Positions 32,938 through 45,846 are shown, counted from the stretch's first letter. The stretch: DNA of 64,000 nucleotides from Symbiodinium natans (GCA_905221605.1 CAJNDS010002626.1:1-64000), one strand, 5' to 3'. Translations and numbers: made by a program. The notes: generated by a model from the sequence alone, not told the origin.

Positions 32938-33015
32938 CCTCACTGGCAGTCCAGGCTGGCTTGGCCAGCTGCCGCCGTGAGGCCCGGGGCCTCTTCGCGG
33001 CAAGAGGGAGCGGGG
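32938..33015 (-). CDS. Candidate exon, basic
   Basis: After CGCGAAG it reads RPRASRRQLAKPAWTASEAQ. Two frames are open here, so frame and strand are uncertain. Confidence 0.35.
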
Positions 33016-33289
33016 GTTCCTAAACCCTAAAACCCTAAACCCCAAACCCTAAACCCTGAGCCCTGAACCCTGAACCCTAACATGGGGTTTTGGGCTTGAG
33101 TTTAGGGCTTGGCTGAGGTTTCGGGGTACCTGTTTGGGGGTTTCTCCTCGTAAGGGTTTATCGTAGGTTACGAGTCTATTAGGGAGGCCTGTTCTGGGAA
33201 ATGCCCATGCATGGTTGGGGGTTTGAGGATACCCTTGACCCTAAATCCTTTAAGGGTTAAGGGTCCATAGAGTCTGTCTTGGGACTTAT

Positions 33290-33430
33290 GCTGTGCTGGG
33301 GTTGGGGAACACTTTGGGGTTGGGCACTCCAGGACACTCTGGGGGTGGGCAAATCAGGGACACTTTGGGTTGGCTTCGGGTTTGGGCAATCCAGGGACAC
33401 TCTGGGGGCATATTGGGGTTGGGCGAGGAG
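33290..33430. repeat. Short tandem GGGACACT(C/T)TGGGG repeats
   Basis: Three to four copies of a 30-60-base unit with AGGGACACTTTGGG and GGGTTGGGCA. Non-coding. Confidence 0.7.
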
Positions 33431-33799
33431 TCCACCGGGCGAGGAGAAGTAGACCGGGCGAGGAGAAGACTTGAGTTTAAAAATCTAACAACGGGTGGGG
33501 AAAGCAGCCGTTTCAAGAAGCCGAAAAGCCTTATCAAACCTCGGGAATTCTCGACCGCGAAACATCAGGCCTCCTAACGGCCTGATCTCCACACTCAAGC
33601 AGCAAACCGTAAACCTTGAGGGCTTAGGGCTTTAGGGTTTGAAGTGTGAAGCTCAAGAAGCTTAAGTTTTGGGGCTTTGGGTGTAGGGTCATGGGTTTAG
33701 GGTTGAAGGCTTCCGCGGGTGAGCGGTTAAGGGCTTGGGTTTGGTTCAGGGTTTCGGGTTTCGGGTTGGCTAGGGTTTTGGGTTTGGCGTGATTTCAAG

Positions 33800-33890
33800 T
33801 CCCAGACCCCTGCTGTCGGGGAAGGCTGCACCGGATCTTGTGTTCAGTGCAGGCGCCATGGGAATATCCTCAGGGAGTGGAAGCTTCAGG
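33800..33890 (-). CDS. Candidate exon
   Basis: Reads KLPLPEDIPMAPALNTRSGA then AFPDSRGL. Pro-rich linker-like sequence. Confidence 0.4.
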
Positions 33891-34574
33891 TTGTTTTAAA
33901 TCAAATGGGGTTTAGGGTTTGGGGTTTAGGTCCAGTTCCCGAATCTGTTTGTTCGAGCAGGTTACATACACGGGTCCCGTGCCCTACCAACACTCCTGAA
34001 ACTCCTGCCTGGCAGGTCTGTGGTGAAGACATGACTTAGGGCTAAACCCTAACCCAAAACCCTAAACCCAAAACCTTAAACCCTAAATCAAGACCCTAAA
34101 TCAAGACCCTAAACCCTAAACCTAGTCCTAAACCCCAGACCCTCAACCCTTAGGGTGAAGCTGGGAGGTCTGCCTCGTATGCGAAAAGGCGCCACATGCA
34201 TGAATGAGTGGAGGAGGTACCCTACAAAGACTCAGTAGCTGAACCCCTAAACCCTAAATCCTAACCCTAAACCTTAAACCCTAAACCCTAAACCCTAAAC
34301 CCTAAACCCTAAACCCTACAGGGCTTCGGCAGCACCACCTTCCCATGAGAACAACGACAACCTTCCTGCAGCCCACGCCAGGGGCAAAGTTTTAACAACA
34401 TGGGAGCTCAAGGGCATAGGGTTTAGGGCAGGTGCTGCTCCCCATCTCTGCTGCAGCATATAGAGTGAAGGCTTTATACCCATACCCCGCAAACCTCAAC
34501 CCTCAACCCTCAACCCTCAACCCTAACCCCCTGAACACGAAACCCCTAAATCCCAAACCCTCAACCCACAGCCC

Positions 34575-34702
34575 CATGTTCAGACGGGTTGCAGAGGGTT
34601 CGCCCTGGGCGACCGTGCGACGCCCCAGCGTCACGGTTGGTTTGTGCATGTTGCTTGTGTCACCGAACCTGAAGCCGGTTTCGAGGCTGCAGGGTTTAGG
34701 GG
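34575..34702 (-). CDS. Candidate exon
   Basis: After GCTTCAG an open frame reads FGDTSNMHKPTVTLGRRTVA then Q, with a GC or GG boundary, and stays open for about 110 bases. Good coding-like composition. Confidence 0.5.
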
Positions 34703-35067
34703 GCTTGGGGTTTGGGGTTTAGGGTTCCGGGATGAAACTCCCCACCCCAGAAACCGACGAGTAGAAAGGGTTCACGTGATGAATGGGGTTTTAAACGAGA
34801 ACCCTGCACCCCAAACCCTAGAAATCCAAAACCCCCAGTGAAATTAAAAACCAGGGTACTACTGGGTATGCAAGGAGTGTAGGATTCACATGTTCAGGGC
34901 CAGAGACCTTCAAGGCCACAGCAGCTTGATACTTGTGTTTAGGTTTAGGGTTTAGAGTAAAGAAACAAGCATCAACTGGATACCCACAAGAAGCTTCAAA
35001 GCACTTGCCTGTAGATTGCCCCCCAAACCCTTAGACTACACCCCTGCTGACCCTAAACTTGGGATGC

Positions 35068-35155
35068 TTCCCCTGATACTAACAGTCCTTAAATGGGATT
35101 ATAATGGGGCGTACTATAATCCCTGTGAAGGACTGCTAGTATACGGGGGAACATC
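35068..35155. mobile_element. Foldback element, CCCCCTTATACTAACAG family
   Basis: CCCCTGATACTAACAGTCC mirrored by GGACTGCTAGTATACGGGG, with GGGATTATAATGGGG in the loop. It is close to the 23.3-kb copy. Confidence 0.75.
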
Positions 35156-36569
35156 CTAACCCTTAACCTAGTAAACCCTAAACCCTACTGTATGCCCAGT
35201 AAACCCTAAAACCTGAAGCCCACAGCCCGACGCCGTGAAAAAACTTGCAACTTCAACCTCACAGGCCGTCAAAAGTGGATTCACTGCTTGGGGTTTAGGG
35301 TCTAGGGTTTAGGGCTAGGGCTTAGGGCTTCATTCGGGGGCTTGGATTTGTGGCCCCTAAACCCCTAAACCCCAAAGCCTATGTCCTCAACCTTTCAACC
35401 CAACGCTGCCCAGCCACTGTCCCGAAGGAGATGAACCGGTCCGCTCCATTCCCGGCCTAAGTGAACCCCTAAACCCTAGACCCTAAACCCTAAACACCTA
35501 AACCCTAGACCCTAAACGATGAGAGCCCCCTTCTCTTCTAGTTTTTGAGCAGTTTCGCGTTTCAGGCTTCGATTTAGTTTCGGGAACTTGCAGGTTCCAC
35601 AATGCAGTCGCACATCTGGCTCCACAGAGGGATTCGGGGTTTAGGGTTTAGGGTTTAGGGTCTAGGGTTTAGGGTTTAGGGTTTAGGGTCTAGGGTCTAG
35701 GGTTTAGGGTTTAGGCTGAGGGAAGAACTGGCATCGAACCCTAAATCCAGAACCCTAAACCGCTCACAGGAGCATCCGAAACCCGAAGCCCTGAGTCTCT
35801 AGACCCCCCTAAGGCCGTACAGCCCTAGTCTTCCTTCCTAACCCAAAAGTCCTAATCCCAATAAGTTCAGAAAACCCCCTCAAGCCCTGAACCCTGTAGC
35901 CCTAAACCCTAAACCTAAACCCTAAACCCTAAACCCTAAACCCTAAACCCTAAACCCTAAACCCTAAACCCTAAAACCCTAAACCCATATTTTCGTAAAG
36001 CCCCCCAATTTGGGCTGCAGGCCTGGAGGGCGATGTCTGGCCGCTGCCTAACACAGGGCGCGGCTCAAGTGTATAAGCGCAGGAGGGTTTAGGGTTTAGG
36101 GTTTAGGGTTTAGGGTTTAGGGTTTAGGGTTTAGGGTTTAGGGTTCAAGTCATGTAAGCCCCAAGACCTATAGCCGCAAACCCTACACAACTCTAAGCCT
36201 AAGCCCTATACGCCGGGATTCAGGTTTAAGGTTCAGGGTTTAGGGGTCGAGAGTTGCGGAGTGCCACAACAGGAAACCCATGACCCCCAAGGCACACACA
36301 CTGATGACGGGTGACGAGGTTGGATCCAAACTCTGGCCCTGTCACCCTAAACCCTAAACCCTAAACCCTAAACCCTAAACCCTAAGCCCTAAGCCCTAAA
36401 CCCTAAACCCTAAGCTATAAGGAATCTACTCTGTCAAGGGCTCCCAGAAGAACCCCATACTGTTGATCAGCCCCGTGTCTAGTCTAGAGAAAGCAGCAGC
36501 CCAGCACGCCCAGACCCCTCTGCCACGGAAAGCCTTAAACCCTAAACTATAAACCCTAAACCCAAACCC

Positions 36570-36905
36570 TAAGCCCTAAACCGAAACCCTAAACCCTAAA
36601 CCCTAAACCCTAAACCCTAAACCCTAAACCCTAAACCCTAAACCCTAAACCCTAAACCCTAAACCCTAAACCCTAAACCCTAAACCCTAAACCCGAAACC
36701 CTAAGAGAAGTCGCAAGGTTCCCACTCCAGCCCTCTGCTGCCCAAGATGTGGTGCCCTTTTTTTCGGGTGGGTCGTTTGCAGGGTTTATGGTTCTTGGGG
36801 GTTTAGGGTTTAGGGTTTAGGGTTTAGGGTTTAGGGTTTAGGGTTTAGGGTTTAGGGTTTAGGGTTTAGGGTTTAGGGTTTAGGGTTTAGGGTTTAGGGG
36901 GGGAG
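36570..36905. repeat. Facing CCCTAAA and TTTAGGG arrays
   Basis: CCCTAAA x about 19 (36570-36705) and TTTAGGG x about 14 (36805-36900) face each other over a 100-base spacer. A single transcript across them could form a long hairpin. Confidence 0.92.
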
Positions 36906-37794
36906 CCGGGGAAGGGGGGGGGGTCGGGTTGGGCTGGGGGGGGGGGGGGCTATAAACCCTAAACCCTGGACCCTAAACCCTGAACCCACCCACATACCCC
37001 CTTTTCTTAAACGAAATTCAGGGGTGCAGGTTAAGGGTGTATGGGTTTGGGGTATGTTGAGCATTTCTTAGGTACCAGAAGGGCTGAGAGTCGTTTCATG
37101 GTCTCTTGATATGGGCCCTTAAATGGGTGACCCTTAATCCCTTCCCCCTTCCCCCTTTTATTAAATGGACCCCTAATGATAAAAACACTTTCCGGAAAAT
37201 CCTGCCGAAACCAACCCCGCCTTTAAAACCCTATTCCGAATTAGGGGGGGGGGGGGGTGGGGTTCAGGCCTCCAAGAAACCCCTCAACACCAATAAAACC
37301 CTCAGAGGGTTACTTAAGTTGATTACTTGATTAACCCTGAAGTCTAATGAATTATGACATGTCGATAAGAATACACCCGAATAATAAAAACACTTTTCGA
37401 ATTTTTAAAGGGGGGGGGGCCCCCCCCCCCCCCCCCGTTTAATATTAGGGGGATAGGATTACAACCCTTATGTATCCCATATAAATCCTGTAAAACCCAA
37501 TGGCCCATACTTCAGAACCCTTTGAAGGAGGTAAAGGGGCCACATTAAGGCACCATGTAGCTACCCTTAGACTACTATTTGCTTAAACCACCCCCCCCCC
37601 CCAAAAAAAAAAAAAAAAAAAAAAAACTGAAAATAAAAAAGACTTCCCTATAAAGGTAAGACAGGGATCATTATCTTCATTATTTGTTGTTGTCTTTTTT
37701 TTTTTTTTTTTGGGGGGGGGGGGGGGCGCTTAAGCAAATAGTTGAAATAGTAGTAGAGAACACAAGTTTAGGGGCTTACGACGAACCCAGGCCC

Positions 37795-37829
37795 TGAGCA
37801 TACTGCCAGCCTTGCTTGCGATACCTGGG
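37795..37829 (-). CDS. Candidate microexon
   Basis: A CCCCAG acceptor is followed by YRKQGWQYAQ. Aromatic and basic; ends approximate. Confidence 0.4.
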
Positions 37830-38014
37830 GGCAGCTCAAGGTGTTTGGAGGGTTGGGGGGCGGGGGGGAATGGGGAGGGCAGGGCCATGCAAGCAGGGTT
37901 TAGGGTTTAGGGTTTAGGGTTTAGGGTTTAGGGTTTCGGGTTTCGGGTTTAGGGTTTCGGGTTTCGGGTTTACAATGTCGGGTTTAGGGGTGCAGGGTCG
38001 CCATGCAACGAATC

Positions 38015-38110
38015 GAGCTCCTGGGGTGGCCAGAGTGGTTCCGAAATTCTGTTGACATGTCCGTCGCTAGCACATGCAGGCATCGGTCGCAGAAGAGAGG
38101 GTCAACCTTG
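38015..38110 (-). CDS. Candidate exon, Cys/His-rich
   Basis: Reads LFCDRCLHVLATDMSTEF then RNHSGHPR. CxxC followed by histidines suggests a possible zinc site, but one exon is too little to name a finger. Confidence 0.45.
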
Positions 38111-38519
38111 GACCCTAAACCCTAAACCCCAAACCCCAAACCCGAAAGCCGAAACTCTAAACCCGAAACTTTCCGTGTGAATTGCCCTGCTGGGACGAGC
38201 CGGAAGCCCCTAAATACCTGGGAACCCATAACCCTACCCCCTATAAACCTGTTCAAGTTAGTGGCTCATTGCAAGGAATTGCTGAACCGACAAAGGTTAT
38301 GTAGGGAGGGTATAAGCTACAAAAAACCCTCACCTCCCTACCAAGTTGTGTAAGTAAAACTCACTGGATTTCATTTCCTGCGGTTTAGTGGAGTAGGGTT
38401 GAGGGCTTAGGGGGCTTAGGGCTTAGGGCTTAGGGCTTAGGGCTTAGGGCTTAGGGCTTAGGGTTTAGGGTTTAGGTTTACGGTTTAGGGGATCCGGAAG
38501 ACCCCCCCAGAGTCTCAAA

Positions 38520-38600
38520 GCAAGCAAAGCTGAGTGACGAAGTGGTCCGGGGTCCCATTGCTTGTGATGGCACGCCTCGACATGCAAGCTTCGGAGGCTT
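38520..38600 (-). CDS. Candidate exon
   Basis: After CCGAAG it reads CMSRRAITSNGTPDHFVTQL. No domain recognised. Array-flanked on both sides. Confidence 0.45.
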
Positions 38601-39151
38601 GGGCACCGGAAACCTAAACTCTAAACCCTAAACCCGAAACCCGAAACCCTAAACCCCAAATCCTGATTTAACCCTGAGCGCTTGTGTAACCCCAGGTTAC
38701 TATATGTAGTTAGGCTAGTTAGAAGTGTGGTTGTGATTTTATAGCAAGCCCCCGAACCTAAAGTAGGTTTGGGGCTTTTGGGGGTTTAGGGTTGAGGGTG
38801 GTACGGTTGCTCACGAAGAACCCGGAATCCGACGATCCAGATATCCTCTCTGTTCTAGGCACCCTGGCCCCTGTCCTCCTTCATCATCTGGTTTAGGGTT
38901 TAGGGTTTAGGGCCCTCCAATGGAGCTCGAAACCCAAAACCTCATGGGGCCCTCTTAATTTCGGGGTAGCTATCATGAACAATTGGCACCGAAAAGAATC
39001 CACAAATGGGGAGTTGGGGGAAGGAGCCGCGCCCGGCAAGCTGGGCGAAGCTCCCTAAACCCTGAACCCCAAACCCTAAACCCCAAACCCCAAACCCCAA
39101 ACCCCAAACCCTAAACCCTAAACCCTAAACCCCAAACCCCAGACCCTAAAC

Positions 39152-39231
39152 CCCAAACCGACCTGAAGCGGCCGCGGCAGATGTTGGGCCCGCTGAGGCC
39201 ATCTGGGCCACGTTCAGCTGCATCCTGCAGG
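39152..39231 (-). CDS. Candidate exon
   Basis: Reads YLQDAAERGPDGLSGPNICR then GRFRS, following CTAAAG and flanked by CCCCAAA and TTTAGGG arrays. Confidence 0.5.
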
Positions 39232-40162
39232 TACTTTAGAGGGTTTAGTTAGGGTTTGGGGTTTAGGGTTTAGGGTTTAGGGTTTAGGGCTTGGGGCTTG
39301 GGGCTTGGGGTTTGGGGTTTGGGGTTTGGGGTTTGGGGTTTGGGGTTTGGGGTTTGGGGTTTGGGATTTTGGGTTTGGGGTTTAGGGTGTGGGGTTTTGG
39401 GTTTGGGGTTTAGGGTGTGTGGTTTTCGGTTTGGGGTTTTGGGTTTGGGGTCTGGGAATTTGGGTTTCAGGTTTGGGGTGCAGGGTTTAGGGTGGATTTT
39501 AGCAGCCAGGGTGAGGGTTGAAAGGGTTTGCGGCGCTTGGCGTCAAGAGTTCTGGCCGGTGTATGGTATGGAATTACTAGGTTGCCCGGTAACCTAGCAT
39601 TAAGAAGGGTGCCCTTTTTTGCCGGAAGGGGTTTACAAGGGAGCCTAAACCACCCCCAAAAAAGGGAATAAGGGCACTGCTGAGCATCCTAGGTTATAGG
39701 GAAGTTGGAACCCTAAACCCTAGACCCTAAACCCCAAACCCCAAACCCTAAACCCTAAACCCTTGGGGACCCTTTTTGAAGACCCTCTAAGGGAATCTCA
39801 GGGCCAGATTCGGGGTCTATGAAAGGAACCTTTGAGGGGTACAACCTTCGGGGTTTAGGGTTTAGGGTTTAGGGTTTAGGGTTTAGGGTTTAGGGTTTAG
39901 GGTTTAGGGTCTCTTGTGACTCCTTGCCAATGAAGCCTAACTCTCTAACAGACCCCCTGGTTCTGGGAATCAGGAATCAAGGCCCTACATGAACTTATAA
40001 CCTTTTAAGGGATTCTAAGATAGGGTACCTCATTCCCGACAAAGGGCCCTACATATACTTATATCCTTTAGGGATTGCAAAATAGGGTGCCTCAGTCCCT
40101 CATACATATATTTATATCCTTTTAGGAGATTGTTCAATAGGGTACCTGATGCCCTATTAAAA

Positions 40163-40262
40163 TTAAGAGCCGGCCAGCAGATTGTCGGCGCTGGTCCTGA
40201 GCTCTGCAGGCGACATCTCGCTTTCACCTCGGAGCTCTCTGCGCTCGTCGCTCTCCGCTGCG
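40163..40262 (-). CDS. Candidate exon, charged helical
   Basis: Reads AAESDERRELRGESEMSPAE then LRTSADNLLAGS, about 100 bases open with coding-like composition and GC or GA donors available. Confidence 0.5.
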
Positions 40263-42079
40263 GTTTAGGGCTTAGGGTTTCGGGTTTTGGGATTCGCAGC
40301 AGGAATGGGTTCAGGGCGAAGAAGCCCAAAATACGTGCTCGAACTTTGGGAAGCCCAGAACCCCAAACCCTTTCTAAGAAGCCCAAAGTAAGTGCGCGAA
40401 CTGTTGGAAACTCAGAACCCTAAACCTTGTACACCAAGCCGAAAACCCACACAGAGAAGCAAGCCCGCGCTCCTTAGGCCACCCCCCCCCCCCCCGTTTT
40501 TCGACTCGGATCAGGGTTGTGGGTTAAGGGTTAAGGGTTAAGGGTTCAGGGGTTAAGAGTTCAGGGTTTAGGGTTCAGGGTGCTTAGGATTCTGGGATTG
40601 GGGATGAGGTTTCAGGGTTTAGGCTGAAGGTTTGAAACCCTCACTCAGCTAACATCAGGCATGTGTTCAGGGGTTAAGGAGGGGCCCCTAGGTTGGGACC
40701 TTAATCTTATTCCCCTACATGTCCCCTATATACCTTATAGACCCTATATACCTTTTAGCCCCCTAAATAACCCCCAAATATCCCCGAAGGTCCCACATAA
40801 AGGTCCCTCCCTCTGTCCCTTGCATATAAACCCAGAGGTGCAGTTTTCGTGCTCATCGCATGGTGGTGCCATCGGTTTTCTTGTTTGCCGCCGCCGTGCA
40901 GGTGCAGTCTGGCACCTAGGTCCTAAACCCTAAACCCTAAACCCTAAACCCAAACCCCAAACCCCCAAACCAAAGCCTTAAACCCCAAGCCCTAAAACCC
41001 ATCGCCACAGAAGTGGTCTACGTCGAAGATGGGCCTCCCAAGCCCTTCGCTAAAGCCGTATAAGCTCCCACACCTCACTTAGGCTTTAGGGTGTAGCTAT
41101 CTACATGTATACATATGTATATATATATATATATGATTCAGCCCCGGCGGGCCCCCCCCCCCTCCCCCCTACCCCCCCCCTCAATGGTACCCCCCCCTCC
41201 CCCTGTGGTGTGGTTGGGGGTTGGTTTTAGGGTTTTAGGGTTTTAGGGTTTAGGGTTTACGGTTTAGGGTTTAGGGTTTAGGGTTTTAGGGTTTTAGGGT
41301 TTTAGGGTTTAGGGTTTAGGGTTTACGGTTTAGGGTTTTAGGGTTTAGGGTTTAGGGTTTTCCCCGCGGATGGGGTACTAAGATGATCCCCCCCCCTGTG
41401 GTGTGGTTGGGGGTTGGTTTTAGGGTTAGGGTTTAGGGTTCAGGGTTTTAGGGTTTAGGGTTTAAGGTTTAAGACTTAAGGTTTAGGGTTTAGGGTTAGG
41501 GTTTAGGTTTTAGGGTTTAGGGTTTAGGGTTTAGGGTTTGGGGGTTTAGGGTTTAGGGTTTAGGGTTTAGGGACCGTAGAGTAGACTTGGGGGGGGGGGG
41601 ATACCATGGGGGGGGGGGGCCCAGGACGCTCGACGCTGAACCATATATATACATATACGCTATGTATGTATATAGATATATACATATGAATATATAACAT
41701 GTATGTATACACACACACAGAGCTCGAAACCTTATAGGCTGAGTTTCCTGTAAAAAAGGCCAATTGGTGAAGCTGTGGGTCTTAATGATCTGGGGCTTCG
41801 GGTATATGGCTCCTCATCCACGAAGAAAGTGGGTGAACTACGGACCACTAGGGCTGTTCAAGATTCTAACTTCACTTGCTAGGTCGTGGCCCAAAACCAT
41901 AAACCCTAAACCCTAAACCCTAACCCTAAACCCTAAACCCTAAACCCTAAACCCCAAACAGTGCCACTTCATTTACTGGTTCGTAGTAGGGAATGAGGGG
42001 ATTGGGTCCCCTACAGAATGCCTGAAGTCGCCTCAGTCACTCATTGCCTAGCGAGAACCAGTTAGGCAAACCCTCAGCG

Positions 42080-42250
42080 CCTAAACCCTAAACCCTAAAC
42101 CCTAAACCCTAAACCCTAAACCCTAAACCCTAAACCCTAAACCCTAAACCCTAAACCCTAAACCCTAAACCCTAAAACCCTAAAACCCTGAACCCTAACC
42201 CCTAAACCCTAAACCCCAAGCCCTAAACCCTAAACCCTAAACCCCAAACC
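42080..42250. repeat. CCCTAAA array
   Basis: About 22 units with CCCTAAAA and CCCCAAA variants near the 3-prime end. The surrounding spacer copies GTGCCACTTCAT (41961 and 42252) are direct repeats flanking it. Confidence 0.9.
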
Positions 42251-42261
42251 GTGCCACTTCA

Positions 42262-42314
42262 TGGCAGCTCGTGGGTCTTTGCCTCTGACTCCAGGAGGGC
42301 CTGATACCTGGTGC
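42262..42314 (-). CDS. Candidate exon
   Basis: After CACCAG it reads YQALLESEAKTHELP, and a GC donor can end it before the TGA. Helical, no family. Confidence 0.45.
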
Positions 42315-42879
42315 GCGGGGTTTAGGGTTAGGGTTTAGGGTTTAGGGTTTAGGGTTTAGGGTTTATGGTTTAGGGTTTAGGAGCCCAAACCTACATGTGC
42401 TGGCAACCCGTAGTATACGTTTCGGAGATTTCGCATTCAAGTTACCCCAAAACAAAGACATTTAGGGTTCTGAAACTGGAGCTTAGGGTATAAAGGACCG
42501 AACCTAATTCAGGACTTTCAAACTCCTAAACCCTCCTGAGCCCTAAGGGGTTTAGGGTTTCGGGCTTAAGTTTAGGGTTTAGGGCTGAGGGCTGAGGGCA
42601 AGTCCCAAAGCCCAATCAACACAACCAGCACAAGACAAAGGCTTGCTGAGTTGCGCTTTAATACAGAAGAGATTCGTGGTTACGAAAGCACAACCCAACT
42701 TAACTTGTTGCCCATCTGGGTTGCCCAGCAACCTATCGGATTAGAAAGGGTGCCCTGTTTTTGCTTAAAGTTGTTGATCAGGGAACTTAAACCCCCCCCC
42801 CAAAAAAAAAACCAACAAAAAAGAGGAATTAGGGTACTACTGGGCATCCTAGCCATTGGAGTCCCAGGATACCTGGCAG

Positions 42880-42955
42880 GGTCGTATGGCTGACGGGGGC
42901 GGCGGCCAGGTCGGAATCCGGGCGCGTTCATGTCCGCCTTGGAGCTCCCCCCCAC
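42880..42955 (-). CDS. Candidate exon, Arg/Pro/Gly-rich
   Basis: Reads SSKADMNAPGFRPGRRPRQP then YDPARY, low-complexity and RNA-binding-tail-like. It abuts a copy of the TTGGTAGCC-type inverted-repeat element. Confidence 0.45.
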
Positions 42956-43005
42956 GGGGAGGGTTTCGGGTTTGACCGCCCCAGAAACTCTGCAAATACA
43001 TATAT

Positions 43006-43036
<31 letters not shown>

Positions 43037-43359
43037 CACATCAACTCCACAAAAGAATCGAGCCCACCGTCAAGCCAAATTCAACGACCACCTCACTCTT
43101 TGGTCCACCAATGGCTCTCAAAGAGTCCCGAGTTGGTAGCCCAGTAACCATCTTATTTTTAGGGTACCCTTTTTGGGGGGGAGGGGGGGAAGGGGGGGAG
43201 GGGGGAGGGGCGGGGAGGCAATTCAATGGACAACCTAGTCGAGCAAGACGCTTAGTCAATCCTACTCGATTCTCCCCCTTGGAATACATCACACAACTCA
43301 GCCTGCGCAATGAATATACATATCTGGGCGGTGGAGGAGGGGAGACAAATGCATGACAA

Positions 43360-44450
43360 CAGGTCATGAACCTATCCCTCTTGACCGTTCTTTAAATTCC
43401 ACCAGGCGAAAGATGCATAGTTGCCTTCAGTCGTTGTATTCATTCAAAGCATGAAAGCGACCTCTATGATAGAGGCTATGGTTGTATAAACTAAGTAGCC
43501 TCAACCTGCATTGGCGAACCAGCCCCTCAGGACATCATCTTTGGAATGAGATTGAAGACTGAAGCTCTGCTATCGCAGGGTAGCGGTATGCGTAAGATGC
43601 AGCCTTGATTGCATGTGTTCTTCTTAAACCGCCTTAATATGTCACATGAATAGGATCCTGACTGGTCGTCACTGAAAGAACGATTCTTCAGACCTTACTA
43701 AATCGCACAAATAAATTCAAATCCCTTGCGTAATCCTATGAAATATGTTTTCAGTGTGTTACGGTGAGAGCCACTTATATGGTTGTTCATAGACAAGAAA
43801 CAGTAAAGATCGTATCGAGGCAGGCTTTATAGGATCCCAACTTATACTTTCATGTTTTTTGCGAGTAAACCCTAAACCCTAGACCCTTAACCCAAACATC
43901 TAATGTGGCGAGCAGAAAGTCACAACAATTTTCACTATCAGGTGAACGGCAAGATTTGCAATGAGATAGTGATTTGCATGAGATGCCGGTAAGCGTTTAG
44001 CAAGACTGTACGACTTCCATAAGGGTCTCATGGGGTGGGTAGAGTTTGTTAGTTTTCAACTGAATCTTAAGTGGTGCACGAAAGAACTCGAGAGACAACA
44101 AAGAATCGTGTGCAAAGATATTCAACTGTGTTTAGGACAGAGCTTCTGAAACCATGACTGCAACAACCTCTTTTAAAATGGCAGACCAAGGTGTGCCAGC
44201 ACACGGAGCAAAAGAATCAAAACCGCAACAGTGATCTAAGTCCATGTGCGTTGACCAAGTTGACCAAGGGTCACGCCTTTACCAGTTATTGACTCAAAAG
44301 GTGTGTCGAACCGCTAGTTATTTGCAGTGTTTTTGAAGATGGAAACAAAGAGGTCAATCAATTGGGGAAGAGTGGCATAAGGGGCAAGCTGGGTGACCTT
44401 ATATTTCGATTTACGTTTGTAATACACAGGCACATATACTAGACTCCCCA
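43360..44450. other. 1.1-kb island nearly free of telomere-type repeats
   Basis: Between a G-rich element and the array at 44550 there is only one CCCTAAACCCTAGACCC run (43867-43885). Composition is close to balanced and no convincing exon or known repeat was recognised on either strand. Confidence 0.5.
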
Positions 44451-44639
44451 AGAGCAACCTAGGAATAAAAAGAATGCACCTTTTTTGGTCTAAAGGGGCT
44501 CATAGGGGAGCCTACACCCTAAAAAGGGGAATAAGGGCCTGCTTGGGGTCCTAAACCCTAAACCCTAAACCCAAAACCCTAAACCCCAAACCCTAAATAA
44601 CCCTAAGGGGTCCTAATATACATGCCAGCCCCAGCGCAG

Positions 44640-44712
44640 GGTGGTAGCCCTCGACAGGCTCGTCATAGACGTGGTCATAATGAAGCCTTCGCTGCGTTGT
44701 TCGGCAGAGGGC
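44640..44712 (-). CDS. Candidate exon with HYDxV motif
   Basis: Reads RRLHYDHVYDEPVEGYHPAL. It pairs with the similar segment at 45847-45928. The plus-strand TCATAATGAAGCCTT (44676-44690) has a near-copy TCATAATGAAACCTT at 45888-45902, so the resemblance is also at DNA level. Confidence 0.5.
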
Positions 44713-45645
44713 TCGGCAAAACCCTAAGCCCTAAGCCCTAAGCTCCAAACCCTACTTGGTAAACTCTCAACCCTAAGCCGTAAACCCTAAACCCTAAACC
44801 CTAACCCCTAAACCCTAAACCCTAAACCCTAGAACCGAAACCCTAGAAGTTGTCAGGGAGATTTTGTAGCAAGAGCTCGCAAAAGGTATCTAGACTGTAC
44901 GTTGTCGGCGCCGGCGCTAGTTGGGCCTTACAATAACACTCCTTTATAGGGATTATCATCGGTACTAGAATCCTTATTAAGGATCGTCAGAAAAAGGGGG
45001 AAGATCCCAAGTTTAGGATTGAGTTCAGGGTTCCGCAGGCGAGCACAATTCTGAGGCCCCCGGCTGCCAAACAAGCTACAAGTTCGTCCCGAGCTCCCTA
45101 CCTGAAGGACTCTAACCTAATTCCTTCTAGGGTGGTATACTATCATCAATTCCTGAAATTTCTTAAAATTTCAAACGTCTTGAATGTTTCTTTCCACCAC
45201 GAAATAGATTTAAAGAAATAATTCATATACAAAAGAGCCATAACGGACCTCAAAAGGAACTACGTTGGGGTCTTCAGGTGGGGGGGGGGGAGAGAGGTGT
45301 TAACAACATGAAACCCTGAACTTTCACGCTGCCCAAGGGGCACTGGTCGGTGGACAGGGGACTGAGATGTCGTGATGACCTCTAGGAAGAAGAGAAATGG
45401 TGGTGGCGTGCTGCAATCAAGCGGAACGTGCCCTAAAAGAAATTGAACCCCTAAACCCTAAACCCTAAACCCTAAACCGTAAACCCTAAACCCTAAAGCC
45501 CTAATCTTCCATCCGAAGCCCTGTGCTATGGGCGGACCTTCGGCCCGGCCAACCCGAAATCCTCAGTTCTATAGGGTTTAGGGTTTAGGGTTTAGGGTTT
45601 AGGGTTTAGGGTTTAGGGTCTAGGGTTTAGGGTCTAGGATTTAGC

Positions 45646-45706
45646 GTGCCTGGCCCAGGGTGATCTCAACCTGAATTTCTCCAACCATGCCCTCCTGTCT
45701 TAGGGG
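45646..45706 (-). CDS. Candidate exon
   Basis: After GACAG the frame reads GMVGEIQVEITLGQA, alternating hydrophobic beta-strand pattern. No family assigned. Confidence 0.4.
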
Positions 45707-45712
45707 CCATTC

Positions 45713-45820
45713 CCAAAGAGCCCAATATTGCTTAATTAAGGAATATTCCTTAAACCATATAGGGATCCTTAACATGATTTAAGGTATATTCCTTAATTAA
45801 GCAATATTGGGCTCTTTGGG
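45713..45820. mobile_element. Near-perfect palindrome, AAGAGCCCAATATTGC family
   Basis: CCCAAAGAGCCCAATATTGC, then TTAATTAAGGAATATTCC, mirrored at 45780-45820 after a short loop with GGATCC. A diverged relative with an extra internal repeat lies at 55922-56075. Confidence 0.85.
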
Positions 45821-45846
45821 TTAAGCCCTAAATGGCTGGGCGGGGG

